Source: Arthrobacter antioxidans
GTDB taxonomy: Bacteria > Actinomycetota > Actinomycetes > Actinomycetales > Micrococcaceae
DNA: 64,000 bases
Direction of reading: 5' to 3'
Assembly (NCBI RefSeq): GCF_023100725.1
Contig: NZ_CP095501.1
Location: forward strand, 2,790,001-2,854,000
The position numbers and the translations under genes were made by a program. This document shows, piece by piece, positions 43,183 to 52,815 of this stretch; position 1 is the first letter of the stretch; each line of letters begins with the position of its first letter. Below the pieces are notes generated by a model that was not told the DNA's origin, made no database searches, and saw only the letters and a program-made list of their open reading frames with translations.

Positions 43183-43347
43183 GTGGATGAGCCCCAAGCC
43201 TCCCACTTCGTCGTGCAGTACGGCTCACCATCGAAGGACGACACCTGGGCAGAGGGCATCGCCATGGACCGCGCAGACCAGCACGAAGGCAAACCCGTCG
43301 ACATCGACCTGCGGGCCGACGGGGAGAGGGGTAGAACATACGTATGA
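43183..43347 (+). CDS. Small acidic protein overlapping phoD start (54 aa)
   Basis: GTG 43183 opens 54 codons reading VDEPQASHFVVQYGSPSKDD, then TWAEGIAMDRADQHEGKPVD, IDLRADGERGRTYV. Its TGA overlaps the ATG of the PhoD gene (ATGA), the classic sign of translational coupling. Codon third positions are GC-rich. No domain is recognised. It may be a leader-type coupled small protein. Confidence 0.5.
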   Translation: MDEPQASHFVVQYGSPSKDDTWAEGIAMDRADQHEGKPVDIDLRADGERGRTYV

Positions 43348-45095
43348 CACCAACTCCCCTGGTCCTTGGCCCCATACTGCGGTACGTCGACGAAACCTCG
43401 GCAAGTGTCTGGGTGGAGGTCGGCGCCGCGGCACGCGTCGTCGTCCGGGCCTCCCAGCGATCCTGGGAAGCACGCACGTTCGCGGTCCACGGGCACCATT
43501 ACGCGCTCGTCGAGGTGGACGGCCTCGAGCCGGGAAGCGTCACCTCCTACACGGTGGAGATCGACGGACACCAGGCCTGGCCGGACCCGGGATCGGTTCC
43601 CGAATTCCCGCCGTCGAGCATTGCGACACGCACCCCGGGGAAGCCCCTGCGACTGGCCTTCGGGTCCTGCCGCACGAGCGTCCCCCACACCAAGGAGGGC
43701 AATCGGACCCACGGCATCGATGCCATGCGTGCGTACGCGCTCGACCGGACGAAGGACGACAGTTCACCGCGGCCGGACCTGATTCTCTTCCTCGGCGACC
43801 AGGTGTATGCCGATTCCACCAGTGAGGAGATGCAGCAGTTCATCCGCGGGCGGAGGGACATCGAGGAGGAGCCCGGCGCCGAGCTGAAGGACTACGAGGA
43901 GTACGCCCACCTGTACAACCTGGCCTGGTCCGACAGCGCCAACCGCTGGTTGCTGTCCACCCTTCCCAGTGCCATGATCTTCGACGACCACGACATCCGC
44001 GATGACTGGAACGCCTCCACCTCTTGGAAGCAGGAGATGGAGGCCACCTCCTGGTGGCAGGACCGGATCGTCGCGGGCCTGGCGTCGTACTGGGTGTACC
44101 AGCACCTCGGCAACCTGTCACCGGACCGGCGCGCCGAGGACCGCCTCTGGCAACGGATCGTCAACCATCACGACGCCGCCGAGCTCGACCTGAGCGAGGA
44201 GCTCGACGCCTTCGCCGACCGGGCGGACAAGGACCCGGCCAGCTACCGCTGGAGCTACTGCCGCGACTTCGATGACACACGCCTGATCGTGGTCGACTCC
44301 CGCGTATCCCGCGTGCTGACACCCGATGCGCGGGCCCTGCTCAGCGAGGAGGAGACGGCATGGCTGGATGGCAAGATGGTGGGTGGATTCCGGCACCTCC
44401 TGGTGGGGACCTCGCTGCCGTTCCTCCTGCCGCTGGGGCTGCATCACATCGAGTCGTGGGACGAGGCCCTCGCACAGGGTGCATGGGGCGCGCGGGGCGC
44501 GCGGCTGGGTGAGAAGCTGCGGCAGGGCATGGATCTCGAACACTGGGCCGCCTTCCAGAACAGCTTCCGCGCCGTGGCCCTCATGGCGACGGACGTGGCG
44601 GACGGCAACCGGGGCCCGGCACCGGAGACTGTGACCTTCCTGTCGGGAGACGTCCACTTCTCGTACGTCGCGGAAGTGGACAGGACGTCGGGCAGCCGTA
44701 TCCTCCAGGTGGTCTGCTCCCCGATCCGCAATCCGCTGCCGCGGCTCCTGCGCTCCTCCACCGCCATCCTCTCCTACGCCGTGGCGGCACCTCTCGGGGC
44801 CCTCGTGGCGCGCTCCGTGAAAGTTCCCAACCCACCGTTCCGCTGGCGGAACATCAGGGGACCGTGGTTCGACAACAACCTCGCGTCGCTCGAGGACACC
44901 ACGGACGGGCTCACGCTGTCGTGGCAATCGGGGACGGTCGACGGCGACGACCATCTCCACCCCCGGCTCACGGAGGTTGCCGCCATGACAGTGCCGCGGC
45001 GTGGGTCCGGGACTGTGCCGGGAGGGGAAGCTGAGCCCGAGGCAGCGCTCTCGACGTCGAAGGGCATTCGGGCACGGAGATTGCGGCGAAAGTAG
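43344..45095 (+). CDS. PhoD-type alkaline phosphatase/phosphodiesterase
   Basis: This 583-aa metallophosphatase has an N-terminal fibronectin-like region (SASVWVEVGAAARVVVRASQ), then the PhoD core: LRLAFGSCRTSV and LILFLGDQVYADST. AMIFDDHDIRDDWNAS and VTFLSGDVHFSYVAEV follow, all metal-ligand motifs. PhoD enzymes release phosphate from mono- and diesters. Most are exported by Tat, but no twin-arginine signal peptide is visible here, so this member is probably cytoplasmic. The basic C-terminus (GIRARRLRRK) is unusual. Confidence 0.9.
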   Translation: MTPTPLVLGPILRYVDETSASVWVEVGAAARVVVRASQRSWEARTFAVHGHHYALVEVDGLEPGSVTSYTVEIDGHQAWPDPGSVPEFPPSSIATRTPGKPLRLAFGSCRTSVPHTKEGNRTHGIDAMRAYALDRTKDDSSPRPDLILFLGDQVYADSTSEEMQQFIRGRRDIEEEPGAELKDYEEYAHLYNLAWSDSANRWLLSTLPSAMIFDDHDIRDDWNASTSWKQEMEATSWWQDRIVAGLASYWVYQHLGNLSPDRRAEDRLWQRIVNHHDAAELDLSEELDAFADRADKDPASYRWSYCRDFDDTRLIVVDSRVSRVLTPDARALLSEEETAWLDGKMVGGFRHLLVGTSLPFLLPLGLHHIESWDEALAQGAWGARGARLGEKLRQGMDLEHWAAFQNSFRAVALMATDVADGNRGPAPETVTFLSGDVHFSYVAEVDRTSGSRILQVVCSPIRNPLPRLLRSSTAILSYAVAAPLGALVARSVKVPNPPFRWRNIRGPWFDNNLASLEDTTDGLTLSWQSGTVDGDDHLHPRLTEVAAMTVPRRGSGTVPGGEAEPEAALSTSKGIRARRLRRK

Positions 45096-45272
45096 GACCA
45101 GCCTCCAGCGCCGTGCCCCCTCGTAGACGGCGCGACTTCCGGAGGAGGGTGCAGGCGGCAAGGGCCATAGGGCTCGGCCCTCGGCGCCGGCGGCAACTGT
45201 CCTGGTGGTGTACCGGGCCGGCTCGTACCTGGAAGGTATGAGCCGGATCATGGGGATCGCCCTCCGGGGAGA

Positions 45273-45287
45273 TTCCACGATATGGAT
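45273..45287. promoter_or_regulatory. Candidate IclR box upstream of the regulator gene
   Basis: TTCCACGATATGGAT has TCCA/TGGA half-sites with the same 5-bp spacer as the box at the glycolate oxidase promoter (TTCCG-5-CGGAA). It lies 54 bp before the IclR start. Confidence 0.45.
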
Positions 45288-45340
45288 ATGCTGGGATCGG
45301 ACGACAGCGACGCGCAGGACACAAGTCAGGAGCAGGAACC

Positions 45341-46102
45341 ATGGAGGCACCGGTCAGAAGCGGAGGCGTGCAGTCCGTCGAGCGTGTCTTCGAACTCCTG
45401 GAGCTGATCAATGACGCCGGGGGCGAGGTCACCCTGAGTGAACTCGCAGCTTCCACCGATCTTCCGCTGCCCACCATCCACCGTCTGCTCCGCACTCTGG
45501 TCGGCAAGGGCTATGTCCGTCAGCTGCCGAACCGCAGGTATGTCCTCGGCCCGCGATTGATCCGTCTTGGGGAAGGCGCGAACAGACAGCTCGGCGCACT
45601 CGCTCGCCCGCAGCTCAAACACCTGGTCGATGCTCTCGGGGAAACGGCCAACATGGCCGTGCTGGATTCCGACATGGTCGTCTACATAGCGCAGGTGCCG
45701 TCGCTGCACTCCATGCGGATGTTCACGGAGGTCGGCCGCCGTGCCCACACCCATGACACGGGGGTAGGAAAAGCGATCCTGGCCCAACTGGATGACGAGT
45801 CGGTGCGACGCATCGTCCTCCGTGCCGGCATGCCCACGCCGACGACGAAGAGTATCGCGTCGATCGATGCACTGCTCGACGAATTGGCCGCCGTCCGCAG
45901 GCGGGGGTACGCGGTCGACGACGGCGAGCAGGAGCTCGGCGTCCGGTGTTTCGCCGTTGCCGTGCCCGACTCCCCGACCCCGACGGCCATCTCCGTCTCC
46001 GGCCCCATCTCGCGCGTGGACGAGGATTTCGCCCAGCGTGTGGTTCCCCTATTGACCGCTGCCGCACAGGCCATCTCCGGCGATCTCAACGTCGCCGACT
46101 AG
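45341..46102 (+). CDS. IclR-family regulator of the glycolate locus
   Basis: This 253-aa protein has an N-terminal winged helix: GGVQSVERVFELLELINDAG, GEVTLSELAASTDLPLPTIH, RLLRTLVGKGYVRQLPNRRY. The C-terminal IclR effector domain is TANMAVLDSDMVVYIAQVPS, HTHDTGVGKAILAQL, RGYAVDDGEQELGVRCFAVA and a Ser-rich ISVSGPISR end. It directly precedes the glycolate oxidase and permease genes. IclR proteins commonly respond to glyoxylate or related acids. Candidate boxes at its own and the target promoters support local control. Confidence 0.92.
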   Translation: MEAPVRSGGVQSVERVFELLELINDAGGEVTLSELAASTDLPLPTIHRLLRTLVGKGYVRQLPNRRYVLGPRLIRLGEGANRQLGALARPQLKHLVDALGETANMAVLDSDMVVYIAQVPSLHSMRMFTEVGRRAHTHDTGVGKAILAQLDDESVRRIVLRAGMPTPTTKSIASIDALLDELAAVRRRGYAVDDGEQELGVRCFAVAVPDSPTPTAISVSGPISRVDEDFAQRVVPLLTAAAQAISGDLNVAD

Positions 46103-46241
46103 GCATGGGCAGGGCACCGGGCCCTGCAGCCCTGCAGGGCCCGGGTTCGTTCTCAGGGGAATCTCCCCCGGGGTTGAACGGTCCCGCCTGGACGTTCGTC
46201 GCGCCCATCGGCCGCTCGGCGACGGCGGGTGGCTCGGACCA

Positions 46242-46270
46242 TTGACATCGGCAACCTTCACCCCTAGCGT
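46242..46270 (+). promoter_or_regulatory. Promoter of glycolate oxidase gene
   Basis: TTGACA (46242-46247), a 17-bp spacer and TAGCGT (46265-46270) form a clear sigma-A-like promoter in the 328-bp gap between the regulator and glcD. The rest of the gap carries the IclR box and no gene. Confidence 0.7.
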
Positions 46271-46291
46271 TTTCGTCAGATAGAAGTGGTA

Positions 46292-46306
46292 TTCCGTCAT
46301 GCGGAA
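46292..46306. promoter_or_regulatory. Candidate IclR operator at glcD promoter
   Basis: TTCCGTCATGCGGAA is a perfect 5-bp inverted repeat with a 5-bp spacer, 22 bp downstream of the -10 and so in the transcribed leader, consistent with repression. ATGCGGAA recurs at the glcB promoter (52786). Confidence 0.6.
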
Positions 46307-46430
46307 GTGGCTGCTATCAATGCTTGCCACCCCTGGCTGCGAGGGTTCGTCCTCGCAGGCGCGGCCTGGTGGCCTCGGCCCCTCACGGACGCGGCCCATG
46401 GCAGACGCACTACGTCAAAGGAGACGATCG

Positions 46431-47801
46431 ATGATCAGCAATACCGTCGCCCACAGCCTGCCCGAGGTTTTCGCAGCCCTACCCCGGTTCACCCAGGATC
46501 CCCGGGAGCTCGCACTCGTCCGCACCGACCGCTCCGGCTATGTGCCGCCGACCCTGCCGGACGGGGTGGTCCAGGCCGAGTCGGTCGAGGACGTGGTGGA
46601 GACGCTCAAGCTGGCGAACGAGCATCGCATTCCCGTCGTTCCGCGCGGAGCGGGAACCGGTCTTGCCGCCGGCGCCGCCGCGAGGGCCGGTGAGATCGTC
46701 CTCGATGTGCGGCGGATGAACCGGATCCTGCGCATCGACCCCGTCGAGCAGATCGCCGTCGTCGAGCCGGGGGTGCTCAACGCCGAGCTCAATGCAGCCG
46801 CTGCCCTGCACGGCCTGTTCTACGCTCCGGATCCGGCCAGCACCGCCATCTGCTCCATCGGCGGCAACATCGCGACCAATGCCGGCGGGATGCGTTGCGC
46901 GAAGTACGGGGTGACCCGTGAGTCGGTGCTGAGCCTCACGGTGGTCCTGGCCGATGGCCGTGTGCTGGTCACCGGCACCCAGACCATCAAGGCCGTCACC
47001 GGCTATGACCTGAACGCAGTGTTCATCGGCTCGGAGGGCACACTCGGCGTCGTCGTCGAGGCGACGCTCCGGCTGCGCCCGGCGCCGGTGGCAACCGCCA
47101 CCCTCGCCGCCTACTTCCAGACCGTGGAAGCAGCGGCGGCGGCCGCCTCGGCCGTGGTCGCGGCGCGGGCTACCCCCTCGGTGCTCGAACTCGTGGACGG
47201 CCCCACCCTGGGCGCGATCGATCGCGCCACCGGAACCGATCACCGCCGGCGCGGCGAAGCCTTCCTGCTGGCTCAGACCGATGGATTCGGTGCCGAGATC
47301 GAGCGCGACGTGGTGCTGAAGGCCATCGAGCCCTTCGCGGAATCGGTCATGATCGCCGACGATCCGGCGGAGGCGGAAGCCCTCATCCAGGCGCGCCGGG
47401 ACGCGATCCCCTCGCTCGAGAAACTGGGCCGGACGTCCATCGGCGACGTCGGAGTACCCCGCAATCGGCTCGCGGAGATCGTGACGGGGATCCAGCGCAT
47501 CTCGGAGGACACCGGCGTCGACCTCTACACGGTCGCGCATGCCGCGGACGGCAACCTGCACCCGATGATCGTCGTCGACGAGAACGAATCCATCACGGAC
47601 GGCGCGCCGAAACTGGCGATGGGCCGGATCTTCGAGCTCGCCCAGAGCCTCGGCGGCACCCTGACCGGCGAACACGGGGTCGGGCTGCTCAAGCGCGACT
47701 GGTTCACGGCGGAGGTCGGTGAGGTCTCCCGCGACATCCAGCACCGGATCAAGCACGCTCTCGACCCGCAGAACATCCTGAATCCGGGCAAAGCCATCTG
47801 A
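46431..47801 (+). CDS. glcD: Glycolate oxidase, FAD-linked subunit (GlcD type)
   Basis: This 456-aa flavoprotein oxidises glycolate (or D-lactate-like 2-hydroxy acids) to glyoxylate. The start at ATG 46431 follows AAAGGAGA; the in-frame extension to 46299 would start inside the promoter. FAD-domain marks are IPVVPRGAGTGLAAGAAARA and CSIGGNIATNAGGMRCAKYG, VTGYDLNAVFIGSEGTLGVV. The FAD-oxidase C-terminal domain is AHAADGNLHPMIV and GEHGVGLLKR. No glcE or glcF follow, so it may work alone or with distant partners, as in single-subunit GlcD systems. It lies between its IclR regulator and a permease gene. Confidence 0.92.
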   Translation: MISNTVAHSLPEVFAALPRFTQDPRELALVRTDRSGYVPPTLPDGVVQAESVEDVVETLKLANEHRIPVVPRGAGTGLAAGAAARAGEIVLDVRRMNRILRIDPVEQIAVVEPGVLNAELNAAAALHGLFYAPDPASTAICSIGGNIATNAGGMRCAKYGVTRESVLSLTVVLADGRVLVTGTQTIKAVTGYDLNAVFIGSEGTLGVVVEATLRLRPAPVATATLAAYFQTVEAAAAAASAVVAARATPSVLELVDGPTLGAIDRATGTDHRRRGEAFLLAQTDGFGAEIERDVVLKAIEPFAESVMIADDPAEAEALIQARRDAIPSLEKLGRTSIGDVGVPRNRLAEIVTGIQRISEDTGVDLYTVAHAADGNLHPMIVVDENESITDGAPKLAMGRIFELAQSLGGTLTGEHGVGLLKRDWFTAEVGEVSRDIQHRIKHALDPQNILNPGKAI

Positions 47802-47867
47802 CTTCGGGCACCCTGCCCCCCAGCTTGTACCCGTCTCTCGCCTATCCAGGTCAGAAAGGCCTTTCCT

Positions 47868-49667
47868 GTGGACAATCTCGCTGTGCTTAGTCTCTTGGCG
47901 CTGTCACCCATCCTCGTGGTGGGCGTGCTCCTGGCCGGGTTCCGCTGGCCCGCGAAATACGCGATGCCCCTCGGCTACGTCGTCGCCGTCGTCGTGGCGC
48001 TGGTGGTGTGGCGCGTGAGCTTCAACGGGGTGATGGCCGCGACCATCGAGGGCCTGATCGTCGCCGTGACCCTGCTCTACATCGTGTTCGGCGCGCTCCT
48101 GTTGCTTTCAACGCTCACCGTGGGAGGAGCGATGGCGACGATCCGGGCCGGTTTCGACAACATCTCGGCCGACCGACGGGTCCAGGCCATCATCATCGGG
48201 TGGCTCTTCGGCTCGTTCATCGAAGGTGCCTCGGGTTTCGGCACACCGGCTGCCGTGGTGGCTCCCCTTCTGCTGGCGATGGGCTTCCCCGCGATGGCCG
48301 CCGTCATGGTCGGTCTGATCATCCAGAGCACCCCGGTCAGCTTCGGAGCGGTGGGTACGCCGATTCTCGTGGGTGTGGGCAACGGCCTGGGTGGCGATCC
48401 CGCGGTGGCCGAGCGCGCGAGTGTTCTCGGGCTGACGATGCCCGAGTTCATCTCGGAGATCGGCTTCAACGTGGCGGTCATCCACGCGATCGTCGGCATC
48501 CTGATCCCGCTGATTCTGGTGACCATGCTCACCGGCTTCTTCGGCCCCCAGCGGCGATTCCGCGACGGGCTCGTGGTCTGGCCGTTCGCCGTGTACGCGT
48601 CCCTTGCCATGACCGTCCCCTACGTCCTGGTGGCCCGGATCCTCGGACCGGAGTTCCCGTCCCTCTTCGGCGGCCTCATCGGGCTGGTGCTGGTCATGTT
48701 CACCTCGAGCCGCGGCTTCCTGATGCCGAAGGACACCTTCGATTTCGGCCCCCGCGCCTCCTGGCCCGAGCGCTGGATGGGCACCATCGAACCTGCCGCA
48801 GCGACCGAGATCTCCACCCGGATGAGCCTGGTGCGGGCGTGGGCACCCTACGTCCTCATGGCGGTCCTCCTCGTGGCGACCCGTGTCATCGCACCGCTGA
48901 AGGAGTTCCTGACAGGGATACAGATTCCCTTCGCGGGGATTCTCGGCACCGAGATCACCACCAGCATCCAGCCCTTCTACTCACCGGCCTTCCTCCTCAT
49001 CCTGGCGTCGGTCTTCGCCTGCCTGCTGCACCGCATGAAGGGCCCCCAGATTGCTCAGAGCCTGGCGATCTCCGGACGCCAGCTCGCCGGCACGGCCGCT
49101 GCGCTGCTCTTCGCGGTTCCGCTTGTGCGGGTCCTCATCCAATCGGGCCCGGCCCTCAACGAATCCGGACTCGCCAGCATGCCGGTGACCCTCGCGGAGG
49201 GTGCCGCCGCGATCTCGGGCAGCTCCTGGCCCCTGATCGCACCGTGGATCGGAGCGCTCGGAGCTTTTGTTGCCGGGTCCAACACCGTGTCCAACCTGAC
49301 CTTCGCCCAGTTCCAGTTCTCGACCGGCGCGGGGATCGGCGTGCCGCCCGAATTGGTGGTCGCCGCCCAGGCCGTGGGCGGTGCCGGCGGTAATCCGGTG
49401 GCCATCCACAACATCGTCGCGGCCGCGGCCACCGTGGGCCTCCTTGGTCGCGAGGGGGACCTGCTGCGGAAGACCGTCCTGGTGACGATGTACTACTGCG
49501 CCATGAGCGGCGCGGTCGCGTACATCTCCATCTACGGGTTCGGGTTCAACCCTGGCACCATCCTCCTGGCGCTACTCATCATCGGCCTGGCCCTGCTGGC
49601 CCGGGTACTGATGCGCAAGAACGTACCTCTGGAGGAGCGGAGCAGCGTAGGGTCCGGAACGGCATGA
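47868..49667 (+). CDS. LctP/GlcA-type glycolate or lactate permease
   Basis: This 599-aa integral membrane carrier of the L-lactate permease family starts at GTG 47868 after AGAAAGG. It has at least 13 hydrophobic helices. Family signatures are [60 protein letters not shown] and [20 protein letters not shown]. These import 2-hydroxymonocarboxylates with protons. Given the neighbours, glycolate is the best guess. It is co-directional with glcD (66 bp gap) and ends at terminator hairpins. Confidence 0.92.
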   Translation: MDNLAVLSLLALSPILVVGVLLAGFRWPAKYAMPLGYVVAVVVALVVWRVSFNGVMAATIEGLIVAVTLLYIVFGALLLLSTLTVGGAMATIRAGFDNISADRRVQAIIIGWLFGSFIEGASGFGTPAAVVAPLLLAMGFPAMAAVMVGLIIQSTPVSFGAVGTPILVGVGNGLGGDPAVAERASVLGLTMPEFISEIGFNVAVIHAIVGILIPLILVTMLTGFFGPQRRFRDGLVVWPFAVYASLAMTVPYVLVARILGPEFPSLFGGLIGLVLVMFTSSRGFLMPKDTFDFGPRASWPERWMGTIEPAAATEISTRMSLVRAWAPYVLMAVLLVATRVIAPLKEFLTGIQIPFAGILGTEITTSIQPFYSPAFLLILASVFACLLHRMKGPQIAQSLAISGRQLAGTAAALLFAVPLVRVLIQSGPALNESGLASMPVTLAEGAAAISGSSWPLIAPWIGALGAFVAGSNTVSNLTFAQFQFSTGAGIGVPPELVVAAQAVGGAGGNPVAIHNIVAAAATVGLLGREGDLLRKTVLVTMYYCAMSGAVAYISIYGFGFNPGTILLALLIIGLALLARVLMRKNVPLEERSSVGSGTA

Positions 49668-49697
49668 GCCCGCAGTCATGAGGGCGAACAGGGGCCG

Positions 49698-49720
49698 CCC
49701 CGAGGTGTGACACCTCGGGG
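49698..49720 (+). terminator. Terminator hairpin after the permease gene
   Basis: CCCCGAGGTG pairs with CACCTCGGGG (10-bp perfect stem, 3-base loop). A mutated copy is seen at 50026-50046 as part of a local duplication. Confidence 0.72.
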
Positions 49721-49764
49721 CACGCCCGCAGCCCGAGCGCGGGAACAGATCGAGCGTGCGAACG

Positions 49765-49808
49765 ACGAGGGGGAGGGAACCGGAGTGATCCGGTTCCCTC
49801 CCCCTCGT
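49765..49808. terminator. Bidirectional terminator hairpin, copy A
   Basis: ACGAGGGGGAGGGAACCGGA (49765-49784) pairs perfectly with 49789-49808 over a GTGA loop. It is placed after the permease (plus) and after the glcG remnant (minus), and duplicated exactly at 50092-50135. Confidence 0.8.
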
Positions 49809-49823
49809 CTGTGGGACGAAGCG

Positions 49824-50018
49824 TCAGACCTGGGCGCTCAGGCCGGCCGCCGCGGCGGCGATGGAGTACGCCTGCTGCTCCGCGCGCTGATGGCCCACGA
49901 CCCCATGCCGAGGGCCAACGCTCCGTAGGCCTTGCCGTGCGCGATCTCGAAGCGGTTGTTCGACGCGCCGTCCTGGCGGGCAGCGGCTTGAAGCCGTGCT
50001 GTCGGCCCGCCTCCATCA
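49824..50018 (-). pseudogene. glcG: Decayed duplicate of glcG
   Basis: On the minus strand the stretch [29 protein letters not shown] is identical at the protein level to the intact glcG at 50151-50576. Three deletions relative to that copy are visible: about 140 bp near the 3' end, 4 bp in the middle and 43 bp near the 5' side. The last lies exactly between two CAGCGGC repeats (50453 and 50496 in the intact copy). The start is missing. It is a tandem-duplication remnant together with its terminator. Confidence 0.85.
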
Positions 50019-50091
50019 GGGGGCGCCCCGAGGTGTGACACTTCCGATGACTCCCACGGCCGAGCGCGGGAACAGATCGAGCGCGAGAACG

Positions 50092-50135
50092 ACGAGGGGG
50101 AGGGAACCGGAGTGATCCGGTTCCCTCCCCCTCGT
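50092..50135. terminator. Bidirectional terminator hairpin, copy B (for glcB-glcG)
   Basis: This is the same perfect 20-bp stem and GTGA loop as copy A, 16 bp after the glcG stop (minus strand). The offset between copies is 327 bp. Confidence 0.82.
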
Positions 50136-50150
50136 CCGTGGGACGAAGCG

Positions 50151-50576
50151 TCAGACCTGGGCGCTCAGGCCGGCCGCCTCGATCGCCGTCGACGCCGCGG
50201 TCTCGTCGTTGTCGGAACTGTCACCGCTGATACCGACGGCACCCAGGATCGTGCCTCCGTCGTCGCGGACCAGGACGCCACCGGGGACCGGGATGAGCCG
50301 ACCTCCCAGGGTGGCACCCGCGGCCGCGATGAAGTACGCCTGCTGCTCCGCGCGCTCCATGATGGCCCGCGACCCCATGCCGAGGGCCAATGCTCCGTAG
50401 GCCTTGCCGTGCGCGATCTCGAAGCGGTTGTTCGACGCGCCGTCCTGGCGGGCAGCGGCGATGACGTGACCACCCGCGTCGAGCACGACGACGGTCAGCG
50501 GCTTGAAGCCGTGCTGCCGGCCCGCGTCCAGGGCGTCGGCGATGATCGATTGGGCGGTTGTCAGTGTCAGGGTCAT
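50151..50576 (-). CDS. glcG: GlcG/HbpS family protein
   Basis: This 141-aa protein of the GlcG/HbpS fold ([20 protein letters not shown]) shows [20 protein letters not shown], the signature [20 protein letters not shown], and [27 protein letters not shown]. The family occurs in glycolate operons and as heme-binding HbpS. Its role is unsettled; glycolate-pathway accessory or heme/cofactor binding are possible. No signal peptide is present. Its ATG overlaps the malate synthase stop (ATGA), so it is the second gene of that unit. Confidence 0.92.
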   Translation of the reverse strand: MTLTLTTAQSIIADALDAGRQHGFKPLTVVVLDAGGHVIAAARQDGASNNRFEIAHGKAYGALALGMGSRAIMERAEQQAYFIAAAGATLGGRLIPVPGGVLVRDDGGTILGAVGISGDSSDNDETAASTAIEAAGLSAQV

Positions 50577-52768
50577 GATGCGGTCCTTGTCATGGTGTCG
50601 GTGTGCTTGTGCAGGGAGCGTCGCCGGTGCAGGATCGGCTCGGTGTACCCCGAGGGCTGGGCCGCGCCCTCGAGAACGAGCTCGCGGGCTGCGAGGAACG
50701 CTTCGGTATCGAAGGCCGGGGACATCGGCGTGTAGGTGGGATCGGCCGCGTTCTGCTCGTCGACCACCGCCGCCATCCGGCGCAGGGATGCCTCCACCTC
50801 GTCCTCGGTCACGACGCCGTGCAGGAGCCAGTTGGCGATGTGCTGCGAACTGATCCGGCAGGTGGCGCGGTCCTCCATCAGCGCCGTGCCATGGAGGTCG
50901 GGCACCTTGGAACACCCGACGCCGTCGTTGACCCACCGCACGATGTAGCCGAGCGTGCTCTGAATGTTGTTGTCCAGCTCGTTGCGGCGGTCCTCTGCGC
51001 TCCAGCTTCCCGGATCACCGACCGGGATGGTGAGGAGTTGCCGCAGCGTCGAGCGGCGTTCCCCGGCCAGCTCCGCCTGCCGGGCGTCCACATCGATCTG
51101 GTGGTAGTGCATCACGTGCAGGGTCGCAGCCGTGGGCGAGGGGACCCAGGCGCAGTCCGCTCCGGCGAGAGGATGGCCGACCTTCTGCTCCAGCATGTCG
51201 GCCATGTTGTCCGGGGCCGCCCACATGCCCTTCCCGATCTGGGCCCGCCCTTTGAGTCCGCACTCGAGCCCGATGTCGACGTTGGCGTCCTCATAGGCCT
51301 TGATCCAGCTGGAATTGCGCATTTCGGCCTTGCGGACCATGGGGCCGGCGAGCATCGAGGTGTGGATCTCATCGCCGGTACGGTCCAGGAATCCGGTGTT
51401 GATGAACGCGACGCGGTCCCTGGCCTCCCAGATGCATGCCTTCAGGTTGGCGGACGTGCGGCGTTCCTCGTCCATGATGCCGATCTTCAGGGTGAGCGGT
51501 TCAAGACCCAGCACGTCCTCGGTCCCGGCCAACAGGGCGCAAGCGACGGCGACCTCGGCGGGCCCGTGCATCTTGGGCTTCACGATGTAGACCGATCCCG
51601 CCCGTGAGTTGTGCCCGGCATGGGCGCCCCGCAGGTCGTGCACGGAGCCGAGGCCGGTGAAGAGGGCATCGAGGATTTCCTCGGGCACCGGATCACCGGC
51701 AGCATCGAGCACGGCGTCACTGGTCATCAGGTGGCCCACCTGGCGGATGAGAAGCAGCGAACGGCCCGGAAGGGTCATCTCGGAACCGTCGGTCGCCGTG
51801 TAGAGGCGGTCAGGGTTGAGCCGCCGGGTGTAGCTGCCCGTACCCGTGGCAATCTGAGCGGTCAGTGTTCCCTGCATCAGCTGCAGCCAGTTGCGGTAAC
51901 CCGACACCTTGTCTCCGGCGTCGACAGCTGCCACGGAGTCCTCGAGGTCCATGATGGTCGTGATCGCGGACTCCAGCACGATGTCCTTCACCCCGGCAAG
52001 GTCACCGGAGCCGATGGTGTGGCCACGGTCGATCTGGATCTCCACGTGCAGTCCGTTGTGCACGAGCAGCACCGACTCGGGCGCGTCCGGTGCTCCCCGG
52101 TAGCCGGTGAACTGCCCCGGCTCGGCGAGCGCCGTCGGACCGTCCGGCGTCTCCGCGACCAGGGCCCGGTCCGCTATCCGGTATGCGGTGACATCGGCGT
52201 GGGACCCACCCATCAGCGCAAAGTGCTGATCCAGGAACTCCCGGCCGCGTGCGACGACGGCGGCACCCCGGACCGGGTTGTAGCCGCGCGTCCTCTCGCG
52301 GCCCTCGTCCTCGTCGATAGCGTCGGTGCCGTACAGCGCATCGTAGAGCGAGCCCCATCGGGCGTTCGCGGCATTGGCGGCGAACCGGGCGTTCAGTAGC
52401 GGGACCACCAACTGGGGGCCCGAGACCGTCGCGATCTCCGGGTCGACGCGATCGGTCGCGATGCTGAAGTCTCCGGGCTCGTCGACCAGATAGCCGATCG
52501 AGCGCAGGAATTCCTCGTAGGCGTCCTGATCCGGGGGTGTGGCGCCGGCCGAGCGGTGGTACTCGTCGATCTGCTGCTGCATCCGGTCCCGGGTGGCCAG
52601 CAGTTCCTGCACCCGTGGCGAGAACTCCGTGATGAGAGCGGCGGCGCCCGTCCAGAACGCCTCGGCCTCAAGCCTCGTACCGGGTAGGGCTTCGTCCCGG
52701 ACGAAGGCATAGAGCTCTTCGGCGACACTGAGCCCGTTGGTCTCCACGTACTTCGGCATACTACCCAC
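50573..52768 (-). CDS. glcB: Malate synthase G
   Basis: This 731-aa enzyme condenses glyoxylate with acetyl-CoA to malate, draining the product of glycolate oxidase. Malate synthase G landmarks are [61 protein letters not shown] and [20 protein letters not shown]. The long N-terminal insertion domain distinguishes it from the A isoform. The start ATG 52768 or the Met three codons later (MPKYVET) is plausible. It is transcribed with glcG from an AT-rich promoter with an IclR half-site. No isocitrate lyase is in the window. Confidence 0.95.
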   Translation of the reverse strand: MGSMPKYVETNGLSVAEELYAFVRDEALPGTRLEAEAFWTGAAALITEFSPRVQELLATRDRMQQQIDEYHRSAGATPPDQDAYEEFLRSIGYLVDEPGDFSIATDRVDPEIATVSGPQLVVPLLNARFAANAANARWGSLYDALYGTDAIDEDEGRERTRGYNPVRGAAVVARGREFLDQHFALMGGSHADVTAYRIADRALVAETPDGPTALAEPGQFTGYRGAPDAPESVLLVHNGLHVEIQIDRGHTIGSGDLAGVKDIVLESAITTIMDLEDSVAAVDAGDKVSGYRNWLQLMQGTLTAQIATGTGSYTRRLNPDRLYTATDGSEMTLPGRSLLLIRQVGHLMTSDAVLDAAGDPVPEEILDALFTGLGSVHDLRGAHAGHNSRAGSVYIVKPKMHGPAEVAVACALLAGTEDVLGLEPLTLKIGIMDEERRTSANLKACIWEARDRVAFINTGFLDRTGDEIHTSMLAGPMVRKAEMRNSSWIKAYEDANVDIGLECGLKGRAQIGKGMWAAPDNMADMLEQKVGHPLAGADCAWVPSPTAATLHVMHYHQIDVDARQAELAGERRSTLRQLLTIPVGDPGSWSAEDRRNELDNNIQSTLGYIVRWVNDGVGCSKVPDLHGTALMEDRATCRISSQHIANWLLHGVVTEDEVEASLRRMAAVVDEQNAADPTYTPMSPAFDTEAFLAARELVLEGAAQPSGYTEPILHRRRSLHKHTDTMTRTAS

Positions 52769-52785
52769 CCTCTTACTTTCTCATT

Positions 52786-52793
52786 ATGCGGAA
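52786..52793. promoter_or_regulatory. IclR half-site in the glcB promoter
   Basis: ATGCGGAA is identical to the right half plus spacer of the box at 46299-46306. It lies 18 bp upstream of the glcB start in an AT-rich pocket (52770-52825) that probably holds the promoter. Confidence 0.4.
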
Positions 52794-52815
52794 AATAAAT
52801 ACCAACATGTAGAAT

